Assembly: GCF_001541345.2 (NCBI RefSeq) | Contig: NZ_LMVL02000002.1 | Span: 992,001-1,056,000, forward strand | Length of the DNA stretch: 64,000 nt | DNA from: Gillisella vitis | Lineage (GTDB): Bacteria > Pseudomonadota > Alphaproteobacteria > Rhizobiales > Rhizobiaceae | Direction of reading: 5' to 3' | Shown: in pieces, positions 52,846 to 61,918 of the stretch | Position numbering within the stretch: the first letter of the stretch is position 1 | Layout: each line of letters starts with the position of its first letter | The notes under the pieces: model-generated | The model's database searches: none | What the model saw: only the letters and a program-made list of their open reading frames with translations | Told to the model about the DNA's origin: nothing | Made by a program: the position numbers and the translations under genes

Positions 52846-53601
52846 TCACACCAACGCCCCATCGACAATCACCTGCAAGCGCCCCTGGCTGCATGCTTCG
52901 ATGCGGGCATCGACGCGGTAGACGTCGCGCAAGAGGGTGGGGGTGATGACGTCTTCGGTGGGGCCGGAGGCGATCAGCTTGCCGCCGCCTATGACAAGGG
53001 TGCGGCTGCAATAGCGCAGGGCGTGGTTTAGGTCGTGCAGCGCGATCAGCACGGCAATGCCTTCGCGGGTGGCGATCTTGCGCATGAATTCCAGAACTTC
53101 GATCTGCCGGAACAGGTCGAGCGCCGAGGTCGGCTCGTCCATCAGCAGCACTTCGGGTTTGCGCACCAGCGCCTGGGCAATTGCCACCAATTGCCGCTGG
53201 CCGCCCGACAGCGCGCCGAGGTCGCGGAAGGCGAGATCGGAGATGCGCAGAGCGGCCAGAATCCGGTCGATATCGTTGAGTTCGCCATCGGCCACCCGCC
53301 AGCCGCCGCCTTGCTTGGCGGCCAGCAGCACGCTTTCGTAGACGGTCAGCACCGCATTGGCGCCGGTATCCTGTGGCATGTAACAGATCGGGCGGTGGCC
53401 CTCGCGCACGTCTTCTACGGCAACCACGCCGGGGCCGGAAATCAGCCCGGCAATGCGCTTGAACAGGGTGGATTTTCCCGCTGCATTCGGGCCGATCAGC
53501 GCGGTCATTTCGCCGCCGGTCAGCCAATCCGTGCTGATATCCTGGAAGACCTGGGCGCGGCCATAGCGGGCGCCGACATCCTGAAGTTTCAGGCTTACCA
53601 T
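52846..53601 (-). CDS. Iron-siderophore-type ABC transporter ATPase
   Basis: A 251-residue ATPase of the FecE/FhuC group with Walker A GPNAAGKS, signature LSGGQRQ and Walker B VLLMDEPTSALDLF. It energises uptake of the ligand bound by the upstream binding proteins. Its start overlaps the permease gene by 7 bases. Last gene of the operon. Confidence 0.9.
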   Translation of the reverse strand: MVSLKLQDVGARYGRAQVFQDISTDWLTGGEMTALIGPNAAGKSTLFKRIAGLISGPGVVAVEDVREGHRPICYMPQDTGANAVLTVYESVLLAAKQGGGWRVADGELNDIDRILAALRISDLAFRDLGALSGGQRQLVAIAQALVRKPEVLLMDEPTSALDLFRQIEVLEFMRKIATREGIAVLIALHDLNHALRYCSRTLVIGGGKLIASGPTEDVITPTLLRDVYRVDARIEACSQGRLQVIVDGALV

Positions 53602-54674
53602 GCGCGCCTCCTGTTGGTGAAAATCAGCGAGAAGAAGAAGGGAACGCCGACCAGTGCGGTGATCACCCCGATGGGGAGAATGGCACCGGGGATCAGCATT
53701 TTCGACACGACTGAGGTGACGGACAGCAGCAAGGCCCCGCAGATGACCGAGCCGGGCAGGAAGAACCGCTGGTCTTCACCAACCAACATGCGGGCGATAT
53801 GCGGCCCGACCAGACCGACAAAGCCGATGGTGCCGACAAAGGACACTGGAATGGCGGCCAGTAGGCTGACCAGCATCATGGTTTCCAGCCTGAGCGCCCT
53901 GACATTGACACCAAGGCTCGCAGCCTTGTCATCGCCCAACCGCAGCGCTGTCAGCGCCCAGGCGCGGCGCGCAAACAGCGGAACCGAGATAACCAGCACG
54001 GCCAGCGTTACGCCAACCTTCATCCACGTCGCCTTGGTCAGGCTGCCCATGGTCCAGAACACCACGGCGGCCAGCGCCTGTTCCGAGGCCAGATATTCGA
54101 GCAGCGACAACAGCGCGTTGAAGGTGAAAACCAGCGCAATGCCCAGCAGCACGATGGTTTCCACCGTCACGCCGCGCATGGTCGATACGCCGTAGATGAA
54201 CAGCGAGGCGAGCATCGCCATCAGGAAGGCATTGATCGGCACCATAAATTCGATGGCGGCGGGAAACACCGCGACGCCACCCACCAGCGCCAGCGCCGCG
54301 CCGAAACCGGCGGCGGCTGAAATACCGAGGGTAAACGGGCTTGCCAGCGGATTGGCGAGAATGGTCTGCATCTGCGCACCCGCCAGCGACAGACAGGCAC
54401 CGACAGTGACCGCCATCAGCGCAATCGGCATGCGGATATCCCAGATCACCACCCGGATCTGGTTGGAGACGCTATCAGGGGTGAAAATGGCCGAAAGCAC
54501 CTGGGATAGCGTGTAGCGGGCCGGGCCAAGCGCCATATCAACGGCAACGCTTGTGGCCAGAGCCGCCAGCAGGCACAGGAGAATGGTGACGCGCCGGGCG
54601 GTCAGCGCGCGGTATTGGCTGCGCCCCTTTCCTTCATCCTGCACCTCAGCGGCGCTCTCAATGGCAACAGTCAT
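53595..54674 (-). CDS. FecCD-family ABC permease
   Basis: A 359-residue permease with about 9-10 helices, including GACLSLAGAQMQTILANPLASPFTLGISAAAGFGAAL and FVGLVGPHIARMLVG, diagnostic of FecCD/BtuC permeases. The start overlaps the stop of the binding-protein gene by one base (TGATG). It is a single permease, so the channel would be a homodimer. Confidence 0.92.
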   Translation of the reverse strand: MTVAIESAAEVQDEGKGRSQYRALTARRVTILLCLLAALATSVAVDMALGPARYTLSQVLSAIFTPDSVSNQIRVVIWDIRMPIALMAVTVGACLSLAGAQMQTILANPLASPFTLGISAAAGFGAALALVGGVAVFPAAIEFMVPINAFLMAMLASLFIYGVSTMRGVTVETIVLLGIALVFTFNALLSLLEYLASEQALAAVVFWTMGSLTKATWMKVGVTLAVLVISVPLFARRAWALTALRLGDDKAASLGVNVRALRLETMMLVSLLAAIPVSFVGTIGFVGLVGPHIARMLVGEDQRFFLPGSVICGALLLSVTSVVSKMLIPGAILPIGVITALVGVPFFFSLIFTNRRRAW

Positions 54675-55825
54675 CAGTTTGATCCTTTTTCGTCATCCGA
54701 CGGGTTCATTGAGACGAAATAGCCCGGCTTATAGGCGACCGGCAGGAATTTCTGGTGAAACTCCCGGAATGTCCTGTCGGGGTCGAGATCGGCAAACAGC
54801 TCCGGGTGGAACCATTTGGCAAATTGCTGGATAGGAACAAATTCATAAGGCACGCCGTAGAACTGATGCCATGCGGCATGAACCTGGCGATTGCGCACGG
54901 CGGCAAGCCCGTCGAAGCCGGTGCGCTCGATCAAGGTTTGCAGCTTGGCGCGGGCCTTCTCGGGATCGGCGCCCCGCCCGACATGCACGAAACGGTTGGT
55001 CTTGGATTCGGCCAGCCAGTTGGAGCCGGTGACGATGATCTGTGCCGGATCGGAGGCGATCAGCTGTTCGATGCCGATTTCGCCAAAGGTGGTGGAGATG
55101 ATGTCGGAGGCAATATTATGCCCACCGGCGATATCGATCATCTGGCCGAAATTGGCCGGGCCGAACGTGCGGCAGCAGCCGCCTTCCGCATCATTGCCCG
55201 GCGCGCGTTCCATGAATACGTTGGGCCGTTTCAGGTCTTTCACTGCGGCCAGCCGGTCGGTGACAACTGCGATCTGCTGACGGCGATAGGCGATCAGCTC
55301 CTTGGCCTTGTCCTCTGCGCCAAAAATCTGGCCGAGAATTTCAATGGATTTCTCGGTATTCTTATCGGGGTCGAGACGGAAATCGACATAGACGACCTGA
55401 ATGCCCGCCGCTGCCGCCTTTTCTTCCAGCCCGCTTTCCCGCGCTGCCTGCAACACTTCCAGATTAAGCGTCATCACATCGGGATGCAGGGCAATAGCCG
55501 CTTCGAGGCTGAAACCGCCTTGCGGCAGATAGCCGAATTGCGGCAGCTTGGCGATCTCCGGGAAGCGCTCGACATAGGCGGCGTAGCTGTCGGGGTCCTT
55601 TTTCACCATGTCATCGCGCCAGCCGACAATGGTATCGAAGGTCTTGTTCCCGGCCAGCGCTGCGATGGTGTGGATCTGCCGGGCTTCGCCGACCAGAACC
55701 CGCTTGGCGGGCAGCTCCAGCGTCACCGTGCGGCCAGCGACATCAGTGATCTCGGCGGCTAGCGCAGGTGCGGTCATAAACGGCAAAAGGGCGACGAGCG
55801 CCCGCATGATCATCCTGAAAGTCAT
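54674..55825 (-). CDS. Iron-type ABC periplasmic binding protein (1)
   Basis: A 383-residue exported protein with a signal peptide (about 1-24, ending ALAAE) and two lobes of the class III (FecB/BtuF-like) fold. Shared marks with the upstream paralogue are GRxVTLELPAKRVLVGEARQ, VVYVDFR and FMERAPG. An unusual GGCCRTFG motif carries two adjacent cysteines. The ATG at 55825 has AAGAGG upstream. Ligand unknown; iron chelate is inferred from the transporter class. Confidence 0.85.
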   Translation of the reverse strand: MTFRMIMRALVALLPFMTAPALAAEITDVAGRTVTLELPAKRVLVGEARQIHTIAALAGNKTFDTIVGWRDDMVKKDPDSYAAYVERFPEIAKLPQFGYLPQGGFSLEAAIALHPDVMTLNLEVLQAARESGLEEKAAAAGIQVVYVDFRLDPDKNTEKSIEILGQIFGAEDKAKELIAYRRQQIAVVTDRLAAVKDLKRPNVFMERAPGNDAEGGCCRTFGPANFGQMIDIAGGHNIASDIISTTFGEIGIEQLIASDPAQIIVTGSNWLAESKTNRFVHVGRGADPEKARAKLQTLIERTGFDGLAAVRNRQVHAAWHQFYGVPYEFVPIQQFAKWFHPELFADLDPDRTFREFHQKFLPVAYKPGYFVSMNPSDDEKGSN

Positions 55826-55846
55826 CAACAAGCCTCTTGATATAAA

Positions 55847-55874
55847 TTCCGGCGGCACGTTCCAGCCGCCGGAA
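55847..55874. other. Hairpin between the two binding-protein genes
   Basis: TTCCGGCGGC (55847-55856) and GCCGCCGGAA (55865-55874) form a perfect 10-bp stem, loop 8. On the coding (minus) strand TTTATAT follows. It could act as a partial terminator or 3' protector, giving more of the first binding protein than of the downstream genes. Confidence 0.6.
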
Positions 55875-55887
55875 GCCTTTGAAAGTA

Positions 55888-57027
55888 TTACAGCCCCGTA
55901 TTCAGTGAGACGAAGTAGCCCGAGCGATAAGGAACTGGCAGGAAACGCTCATGTAATTCCTTGAAAGTCGCTTCCGGGTCCAGATCTCCAAACAGCTCTG
56001 GATGCAGCCATTTGGCGATCTGCTGCACAGCGACGAACTGATAGGGATTGTTGTAGAACTGGTGCCAGATGGCGTGGACATTGCCATCCTTCACCGCCTT
56101 GATATCGGTAAAGGCGGGGCGCTGCATCAGGGCGGCCAGCTTCTTGGTCGCCAATGCCTTGTCGGCACCGGGACCGACGCCAACCCATTTGCCGCCTGGA
56201 ACATACAGTTCCCAATTGGCGCCTGTCACGATCACCTGATCTGGGTTGGAGGCGATGATCTGCTCCGGATTGACGGTGCCGAACGTGCCGGGAATGATGG
56301 TTCCGGCCATGTTGACGCCACCGGCCAGCTCGACCATCTTGCCGAAATTCTCATTGCCGAACGACATGCAGCAATCGTCGCTATAGCCGCCGGCCCGTTC
56401 CATGAACACGACAGGCTTTTTCAGATTCTTGGCCTTGGCCAGCGTCTCGGTGACGCGCTTGATCTGCGTATCGTGGAACTCAACGAATTCTTCGGCGCGC
56501 TTTTCCTTGCCGTAGAGCTTGCCGATCAGCCGCATCGACGGATCGGTGTTTTCCATCGCCTTTTCGCGGAAGTCGACATAAACGAGCGGAATGCCAACCT
56601 TCGCAAGCTTTTCGATATAGCCGCTTTCTTCCGTTGCCGATTTGGCATCAATATTCATGATGATCACGTCGGGCTTCAGCGTCACGGCCTGTTCGATATC
56701 GAACGTGCCGTCCTTCATGCCGCCAAAGGTCGGGATTTTTGCCATCTCAGGGAATTTTTCCAGATAGGCGTTGTATCCGTCCAGATCGGCCTTCTGAAAA
56801 TCGTCGCGCCAGCCAACGATGCGCTTGAACGGTGTTTCTGTGTCGAGGGCGGCGGTGAAATAGATCTGGCGGCCTTCGCCGAGGATCACCCGCTCCACCG
56901 GCACGCTGACCTCGACCTCACGACCGGTGATATCCTTGATCTTCACCAGATCTCCGGCGTTTGCGACGCTTGAAAAAAGCGTCAGCGAAAGTGCTGCGGC
57001 GCAAGCCACCCCATGAACGTTGAACAC
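55888..57027 (-). CDS. Iron-type ABC periplasmic binding protein (2), paralogue
   Basis: A 379-residue paralogue of the binding protein at 54674, co-linear throughout, with a DDCCMSFG motif in place of GGCCRTFG. The GTG start at 57027 is fixed by a strong GGAGG 5 bases upstream. The signal peptide (MFNVHGVACAAALSLTLFSS) lacks a basic residue near the start, which is unusual. Two binding proteins feeding one permease suggests two ligand forms. First gene of the operon. Confidence 0.85.
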   Translation of the reverse strand: MFNVHGVACAAALSLTLFSSVANAGDLVKIKDITGREVEVSVPVERVILGEGRQIYFTAALDTETPFKRIVGWRDDFQKADLDGYNAYLEKFPEMAKIPTFGGMKDGTFDIEQAVTLKPDVIIMNIDAKSATEESGYIEKLAKVGIPLVYVDFREKAMENTDPSMRLIGKLYGKEKRAEEFVEFHDTQIKRVTETLAKAKNLKKPVVFMERAGGYSDDCCMSFGNENFGKMVELAGGVNMAGTIIPGTFGTVNPEQIIASNPDQVIVTGANWELYVPGGKWVGVGPGADKALATKKLAALMQRPAFTDIKAVKDGNVHAIWHQFYNNPYQFVAVQQIAKWLHPELFGDLDPEATFKELHERFLPVPYRSGYFVSLNTGL

Positions 57028-57152
57028 GTTTGCCTCCAAATATAATATGCTGTTGCGCAAGTCTCATGCACAAGTCCGATTGCGGGATGGCGTCCCCACC
57101 GGTCCCCGCTTTCTCGACCTGCGCAGTGTTTCGTCGTGGATTTATGTTTTTA

Positions 57153-57167
57153 TGACTTTAACAGTCA
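57153..57167. promoter_or_regulatory. Candidate iron-responsive operator (TGA-N9-TCA)
   Basis: TGACTTTAACAGTCA is an inverted repeat (TGACT/AGTCA) and fits the TGA-N9-TCA pattern described for RirA iron-responsive operators in rhizobia. It lies in the divergent promoter between the binding-protein operon and the methyltransferase. The pattern is short, so a chance match is possible. Confidence 0.4.
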
Positions 57168-57216
57168 AGAAATATCTTTTAGAAGAATTCCAGAGATTTT
57201 GAGGGGTTTTGCGGGT

Positions 57217-58020
57217 ATGACGCAGACGGCAATGCAACAGAATTACAACCTGAAAGACGAGATCAAGGCCTATTGGTCGGCCCGTGCCGAAACCTTCGAC
57301 AGCCAGCCGGGCCATGAGATCTTCTCAGACGAGGAGCGCGTTGCCTGGCATGCGCTGATTGTGAAGCATCTGGGTGAGGGTGAAGGGCGCAAGGTGCTGG
57401 ACCTCGCCTCGGGCACCGGCGTCGTCTCGCATCTGCTGGATGATCTCGGGTTTTCAGTGACCGGCATGGACTGGGCTGAACCGATGCTGGAACGCGCCCG
57501 CGCCAAGGCCAAATCGCGTGGCCGCGATATCCGCTTCCTGATCGGCGATGCCGAAAACACCATGGAGGCGGATGCAAGTTACGACGCTATCACCAATCGC
57601 CATCTGGTGTGGACGCTGGTCGATCCGCTCGCAGCCTTCAGGGAATGGCACCGCGTGCTGAAACCCGGCGGCAAATTGCTGATCGTCGATGGTGATTTCG
57701 TCAATCCCAGCCCGCTTGCCAAACTCACTGGCCTGCTGGCCAAGCTGGCGTCACGCCTTGGCATTGGCAAATCGCTTGCCCATCATGGCCCGGCATCGTC
57801 GCTGGTGGAAACCCACAGGAGCATTCTCTCACGGGTGTATTTTTCCCAAGGCGCCAGGGCTGACGCCGTGGTGGCCCTGCTGAAACAGGCAGGTTTTTCC
57901 TCCGTAACGGTTGATACGGACCTGCGCGCCATCAACCGGGCACAACGCGCCAATTTCGGATTTTTGAAGGGTCTGGAACGGGCAACTCAGCACAGGTATG
58001 CGATCTGCGCGGTGCGGTGA
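57217..58020 (+). CDS. SAM-dependent methyltransferase (Methyltransf_11/UbiE-like)
   Basis: A 267-residue class I methyltransferase. KVLDLASGTGVVSHLL (motif I, about 63-78), VTGMDWAEPMLERAR and FREWHRVLKPGGKLLIVDGDF (about 137-157) are clear. GAGGGG precedes the ATG at 57217 by about 10 bases. It is divergent from the iron-type transporter and may share its control; a role in making or modifying the transported chelate is possible but not shown. Confidence 0.85.
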   Translation: MTQTAMQQNYNLKDEIKAYWSARAETFDSQPGHEIFSDEERVAWHALIVKHLGEGEGRKVLDLASGTGVVSHLLDDLGFSVTGMDWAEPMLERARAKAKSRGRDIRFLIGDAENTMEADASYDAITNRHLVWTLVDPLAAFREWHRVLKPGGKLLIVDGDFVNPSPLAKLTGLLAKLASRLGIGKSLAHHGPASSLVETHRSILSRVYFSQGARADAVVALLKQAGFSSVTVDTDLRAINRAQRANFGFLKGLERATQHRYAICAVR

Positions 58021-58173
58021 TCAGTTGGATCTATGCACCCTTGTCATTATCTTTGTTGTGTTGAATAACATTTAGTTGAGATCGTGTTGTCGTCTGCATC
58101 ATTCCGTCGTTTGCAGCGGCATGAGGGTATCATCACGTCCAATAGTGCAACCCTTAGCGTTCAGGTTGGAGAA

Positions 58174-59088
58174 ATGGACACTGTTAATTACACACACCAT
58201 CTTTCCACCTTTGTTGATGTCGTGCGGGCGGGTTCATTTTCGGCGGTGGCAAGACGTCAAGGCATGAAGCCTTCTTCTATTGCCCGCAAGATTGACATGC
58301 TTGAGGACTATTTTGGAGCCGCACTCTTCGTGCGGTCCACACGGGCGCTGATGCTGACGGATGTTGGCGAAGTGCTCGTGGCGCGCGCAGAGGTTATCCT
58401 GAACGAGCTGAACGCCATGCGCGTTGAGATCAAATCCATCAAGGACAATCTCGATGGGCCGCTTCGTATCAGTTGCCTGCCCACATTTGGCAAGCTGCAT
58501 ATTTTGCCTTGGTTGCCAAAACTGCGTGAGAATTTTCCCCGCATGACGGTTGAGCTGGATTTGACCGAGCGCATTGCCAATCCGTCCATTGAACGGCTTG
58601 ATGCCGTTTTGCGTATCGGTCCTTTGAACGACAGCGGGCTCTATGCGAAAACCATTGGCGTTCAGCGTTGGCTTGTTTGCGCAAGCCCCGCCTATCTTGA
58701 TCGATATGGAAAACCAGCGAGTTGGAACGAGCTTGCTGGACATGCGATTGTTGACAAGTTGCATGATCCTGCTGGAATTTGTTGGCGTGGAGCGCTTGAT
58801 CCGCAAGGGTATTCGGCCATGTCCAATGGCTTTCGTTGCAATGATTTTGACGGGTTGCGGCAGGCAGCGCTTGGTGGTCTCGGTCTGGCCTATTTACCGG
58901 ATTGGGTAGCGTTGCCGGATATCACGGCTGGAAGGCTGGTGAAACTTTTCGACGATAGCAAACGGGGTGACGAGCCTATCCATCTGTTGCGGGCGTCTTC
59001 CAAACCTTCGGCCAGACTCCAAATTTTTCATGATGCGCTCCTTGACCACTTGCGCAGTTTTTCTGAAGCTGGGCGTTGCACAAAGTGA
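58174..59088 (+). CDS. LysR-family transcriptional regulator
   Basis: A 304-residue LysR protein with an N-terminal winged helix (FVDVVRAGSFSAVARRQGMKPSSIARKIDMLED) and a C-terminal type 2 periplasmic-binding-like sensor domain. GGAG is 5 bases before the ATG at 58174. It is convergent with the MFS gene at 59110 and may control the MFS/reductase unit. Codon use is slightly more AT-rich than in the surrounding core genes. Confidence 0.87.
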   Translation: MDTVNYTHHLSTFVDVVRAGSFSAVARRQGMKPSSIARKIDMLEDYFGAALFVRSTRALMLTDVGEVLVARAEVILNELNAMRVEIKSIKDNLDGPLRISCLPTFGKLHILPWLPKLRENFPRMTVELDLTERIANPSIERLDAVLRIGPLNDSGLYAKTIGVQRWLVCASPAYLDRYGKPASWNELAGHAIVDKLHDPAGICWRGALDPQGYSAMSNGFRCNDFDGLRQAALGGLGLAYLPDWVALPDITAGRLVKLFDDSKRGDEPIHLLRASSKPSARLQIFHDALLDHLRSFSEAGRCTK

Positions 59089-59109
59089 TATGCTTTTAAA
59101 ACAGCAGGA

Positions 59110-60297
59110 TCATTTCTGATCCTGTCCATGCGCTGGGCTGAGTGCACTCTTAGGCCGGCTGGCGAAGTTCAGTCCGATCACGCTGAACGATGCGATCAGG
59201 CCTAATCCGGCAATCCCGAACCAGCCATACTGTGCACCGACACTGGCACCCAAATTGGTTCCCACAGCGCCTCCAAGGAAATAAATCGACATGAAAACGG
59301 TGTTGAGGCGGCTACGCGCGCGCGGGTCCAATGAAAGTGCGCGGATTTGGTTTCCGACAAGACCCGCTCTGCCGCCGAGATCAAGAATAATCATTCCGAT
59401 AATCAGGAACAACAGTTGATGTGTGGTGAAGGCTATCAAAATGAACGCCAGCACATTGAGGCTTGCACCGGATAAAACAACGCGGCGTGCACCAATTTTA
59501 TCCGCCAATTTGCCGATGAAAGGGGCTGAAAGTGTTCCTATGATACCAGCAAAGCCGAACGCACCGATCTGCGCGCTGTTTAAATGGTATGGGGCTTGGC
59601 CCGCCAGAAGGGCAAGGCTCCCCCAAAGCGCACTGAAGGAGCCAAACATCAAAGCGCCGCTGAGGGCGGGGAGGTGTAACTCCGGCTGCTTGGCCAAATG
59701 CCACAGGGATTTCATGAATGTAGCATATGGCTCTTTGACGTCAGGGACATTTTTCGGAATGATCGTCATAGCGAAAGGTACGAGTGCCAGGTTGATCGCT
59801 GTTGCGACGACATACATTGCGCGCCAGCCTTCATACTCGCCAATGATGCCCGACAGTGCACGCGCAATCAGCACACCTGCAAGCAAGCCGCTGGTGACAA
59901 TACCCATCGCATGGCCACGCCGGTTTTCACGTGCATAGAGAGAAACGGCGGGAATAATGATCTGCCCACCAACAGAGGTCATACCGATCACGATGTTCGA
60001 CACGCCTAAAGCAAAAAGGCTGGTTGCAAATGCTGCGCAAAGTGACCCTATTGCGTTTAACGTGATAAGGCCAACAAGCAGGTTGCGCCGCGAGAGCCGA
60101 TCACCGAGAGGCACAAAAAACACCAGGCCGCTAGCATAAGAGAGTTGGACGATGGTGGCGATGACACTGACTGAGCCTCCATCTCCGCCAAACTCTCGGG
60201 CAATAAGCCCTAACATAGGTTGACTGTAGTAGATATTTGCGACGCAGAAGGCACAGATTGTGGCGAGAAAAAAGAGATTCCTGTTTGAATCAAGCAT
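59110..60297 (-). CDS. MFS transporter (DHA1-like)
   Basis: A 395-residue transporter with 12 helices. GLVFFVPLGDRLSRRNLLVG (motif A) and TSVGGQIIIPAVSLYARENRRGHAMGIVTSGLLAG are typical of the sugar-efflux/DHA1 group. I prefer the ATG at 60297 (AAGG upstream); a longer form from 60357 would overlap the reductase gene. It lies downstream of the reductase on the same strand and could export its product. Confidence 0.85.
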   Translation of the reverse strand: MLDSNRNLFFLATICAFCVANIYYSQPMLGLIAREFGGDGGSVSVIATIVQLSYASGLVFFVPLGDRLSRRNLLVGLITLNAIGSLCAAFATSLFALGVSNIVIGMTSVGGQIIIPAVSLYARENRRGHAMGIVTSGLLAGVLIARALSGIIGEYEGWRAMYVVATAINLALVPFAMTIIPKNVPDVKEPYATFMKSLWHLAKQPELHLPALSGALMFGSFSALWGSLALLAGQAPYHLNSAQIGAFGFAGIIGTLSAPFIGKLADKIGARRVVLSGASLNVLAFILIAFTTHQLLFLIIGMIILDLGGRAGLVGNQIRALSLDPRARSRLNTVFMSIYFLGGAVGTNLGASVGAQYGWFGIAGLGLIASFSVIGLNFASRPKSALSPAHGQDQK

Positions 60298-60346
60298 GGC
60301 GAGAAGCCTTAAAATAACCAACGGGTTGGTCCGATTGGAAGTTCCA

Positions 60347-61495
60347 TTATGCCGCACATGATTCCATCATGGTTGGTGCGGGTAAAAATTCCTGCCTCTG
60401 CAAGTAGTTCAAATAGGTATCTAGTAACTCGAACTTGAGTCTGGGGGGCCAGACATCATTTTCGATCGTTGCAGCGCAGACATTGTCGTAGCGGTATCTG
60501 TGTATCTCTCGTCCAAAACGTAGGATTTTTTCGTGAGCATTGTCGCTGCCGTAAAGTGGTAGCAGACGATAAAGTGGATTCCTTTCGCCATCAGACAAAA
60601 GTAACTTCTGCCATTCATAGAAAGGAATCATCGATATTTCATATCCTCGTGCATTTAGCCACTGAACGATATTTTTCCACTCGATCAAACCTGTAAAATT
60701 GAATAGATTTAAGACGTGTCCACCCTCAATAGTGTACTTTGGGGCATTCATAATTTTTACTGTGTAGTCAACGGGCGTGAAATTGATTGTTCTATCCAGG
60801 TCTGGCGCATAGCCAAGCTGAATGCAGCTTTTTATGAAAAGCATAAACTGGTTGTTTTCAAACAAAGAAACGCCAGACGTACTGTGTCCGGATATATAGC
60901 CGAGGCGAAACAGGTTTGTTTTACCCCCTTCGGCTATGAATTTCGCTTGTAATTTTTCTCCTTCCCATTTCGAAAGCAGATATCCCATATCGGATTCTAG
61001 AGGTGTGTTGTCTGGGAAGTCCTCTAGATAATTGCCGTTGTCATCGCGCGTCACAGCGGAGCCTAATGTTGACACGAAATTCACGATTTTTGGCTTTCCA
61101 TGGGAAGCCATAAGAATAGCATCTGACATGCTATCTACGTTGGGTTTCCTGAGCAATTCATAGGGCTGGATGTGATTCACGCGCGCGGCGACATGATGGA
61201 TGACATCTGCTTCCTGGCATATCATTTCGTAAGTGGTGTCAGATAGTCCAAACCGGGGCATCGTTATGTCGCCCTCTACAACTTGAATCTGGTCAGTATA
61301 GAAACAATCGATATTCGTCTCTATGGAGAATTTCTTGAATGAAGACAGAATTCTGTCTCGGTCGTTTTGTGGATCAAACCTGCGGCACAATGTATAAATT
61401 TTCCCGATATGAGAACTTTTGAGCATTTCGGTAAGAAGGTATGCGCCTATGAAACCAGTTGCACCTGTAAGAAAAACGTTTTTATTTTCGCTCAT
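60347..61495 (-). CDS. Stand-alone thioester-reductase-like (NAD_binding_4) protein
   Basis: A 382-residue extended short-chain dehydrogenase related to NRPS/carboxylic-acid-reductase R domains. VFLTGATGFIGAYLLTEML binds NAD(P)H, STLGSAV and YLLSKWEGE supply the catalytic Ser/Thr-Tyr-Lys set, and FTPVDYTVKIM is typical of the R-domain C-terminus. The gene is clearly AT-richer than the flanks. No carrier protein, adenylation or condensation gene is visible, so its acyl substrate must come from elsewhere. Likely horizontally acquired. Confidence 0.8.
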   Translation of the reverse strand: MSENKNVFLTGATGFIGAYLLTEMLKSSHIGKIYTLCRRFDPQNDRDRILSSFKKFSIETNIDCFYTDQIQVVEGDITMPRFGLSDTTYEMICQEADVIHHVAARVNHIQPYELLRKPNVDSMSDAILMASHGKPKIVNFVSTLGSAVTRDDNGNYLEDFPDNTPLESDMGYLLSKWEGEKLQAKFIAEGGKTNLFRLGYISGHSTSGVSLFENNQFMLFIKSCIQLGYAPDLDRTINFTPVDYTVKIMNAPKYTIEGGHVLNLFNFTGLIEWKNIVQWLNARGYEISMIPFYEWQKLLLSDGERNPLYRLLPLYGSDNAHEKILRFGREIHRYRYDNVCAATIENDVWPPRLKFELLDTYLNYLQRQEFLPAPTMMESCAA

Positions 61496-61785
61496 ATCAA
61501 ATACCCTTTATATTGAGAGATCTGAACTCCAAGGTTGAGGGCATGTCACATCATTGTGCGGAGCAACAAAAGAGCCGTGCAATGCAAAACAGCTTCCAAT
61601 TTTTCACGCAAGTAGATTGACGGATTGCGTATCAATGGTTGTAAAAATGAAAAAATCTACTATAGGAATACATCGGAAGGCCTACTTCATGTGGTGAAAC
61701 GGTGCTGCTGTGTACTGGTTGTGTCGGAGGAACATGCCATAATGACCGCTTGACTTTTCCTCTATAAGGAGGGATCATTGCGGAC
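61496..61785. other. AT-rich gap upstream of reductase and attenuator
   Basis: The divergent gap holds the reductase promoter and that of the attenuator transcript. I see no convincing gene in it; one minus-strand frame (61632-61817) has no sensible start or domain and overlaps the leader peptide. No clear -35/-10 pair with normal spacing can be fixed by eye. Confidence 0.4.
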
Positions 61786-61839
61786 ATGATCAACACGCGC
61801 ACAACCATTTCCTGCACGTATTTTTGGGCCTACCGGTAG
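61786..61839 (+). CDS. Leader peptide of 17 residues (attenuator)
   Basis: MINTRTTISCTYFWAYR, then TAG. An AAGGAGGG lies upstream (13 bases before the ATG; an ATT codon four triplets earlier has better spacing). The stop codon abuts the first strand of a set of competing hairpins (61841-61896) before the GNAT gene, the layout of a ribosome-mediated attenuator. The peptide is rich in Thr (4), aromatic residues (Tyr, Phe, Trp, Tyr) and Arg, but has no run of one amino acid. Confidence 0.6.
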   Translation: MINTRTTISCTYFWAYR

Positions 61840-61840
61840 C

Positions 61841-61918
61841 CGGCGGCCTGACAGATCACTATGTCAACAGGCCGCCGTCAGGCGGCCTTGTTGTTTGAAC
61901 GAGCTTCCCTGACGGCGG
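61841..61918 (+). promoter_or_regulatory. Transcription attenuator: antiterminator and terminator hairpins
   Basis: Strand 1 (CGGCGGCCTGACA, 61841-61853) pairs with strand 2 (61862-61877, TGTCA...GGCCGCCG, three-base bulge, loop 8). Strand 2 instead pairs with strand 3: CAACAGGCCGCC (61865-61876) with GGCGGCCTTGTTG (61881-61893), loop GTCA, one bulge, then TTTG. The two folds exclude each other. A further complement, CCTGACGGCGG (61908-61918), can also pair with 61872-61882. A ribosome finishing the leader peptide would cover strand 1 and let the terminator form. Confidence 0.65.

Noticed and set aside
52808-53527. 239-codon minus-strand frame overlapping the ABC ATPase gene
   Set aside because: Same strand but a different frame from the ATPase, which has Walker A, signature and Walker B motifs; the alternative product is Arg/Pro-rich noise.
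61632-61817. 61-codon minus-strand frame overlapping the leader peptide
   Set aside because: No domain and no ribosome site; the plus-strand leader and hairpins explain the structure better.
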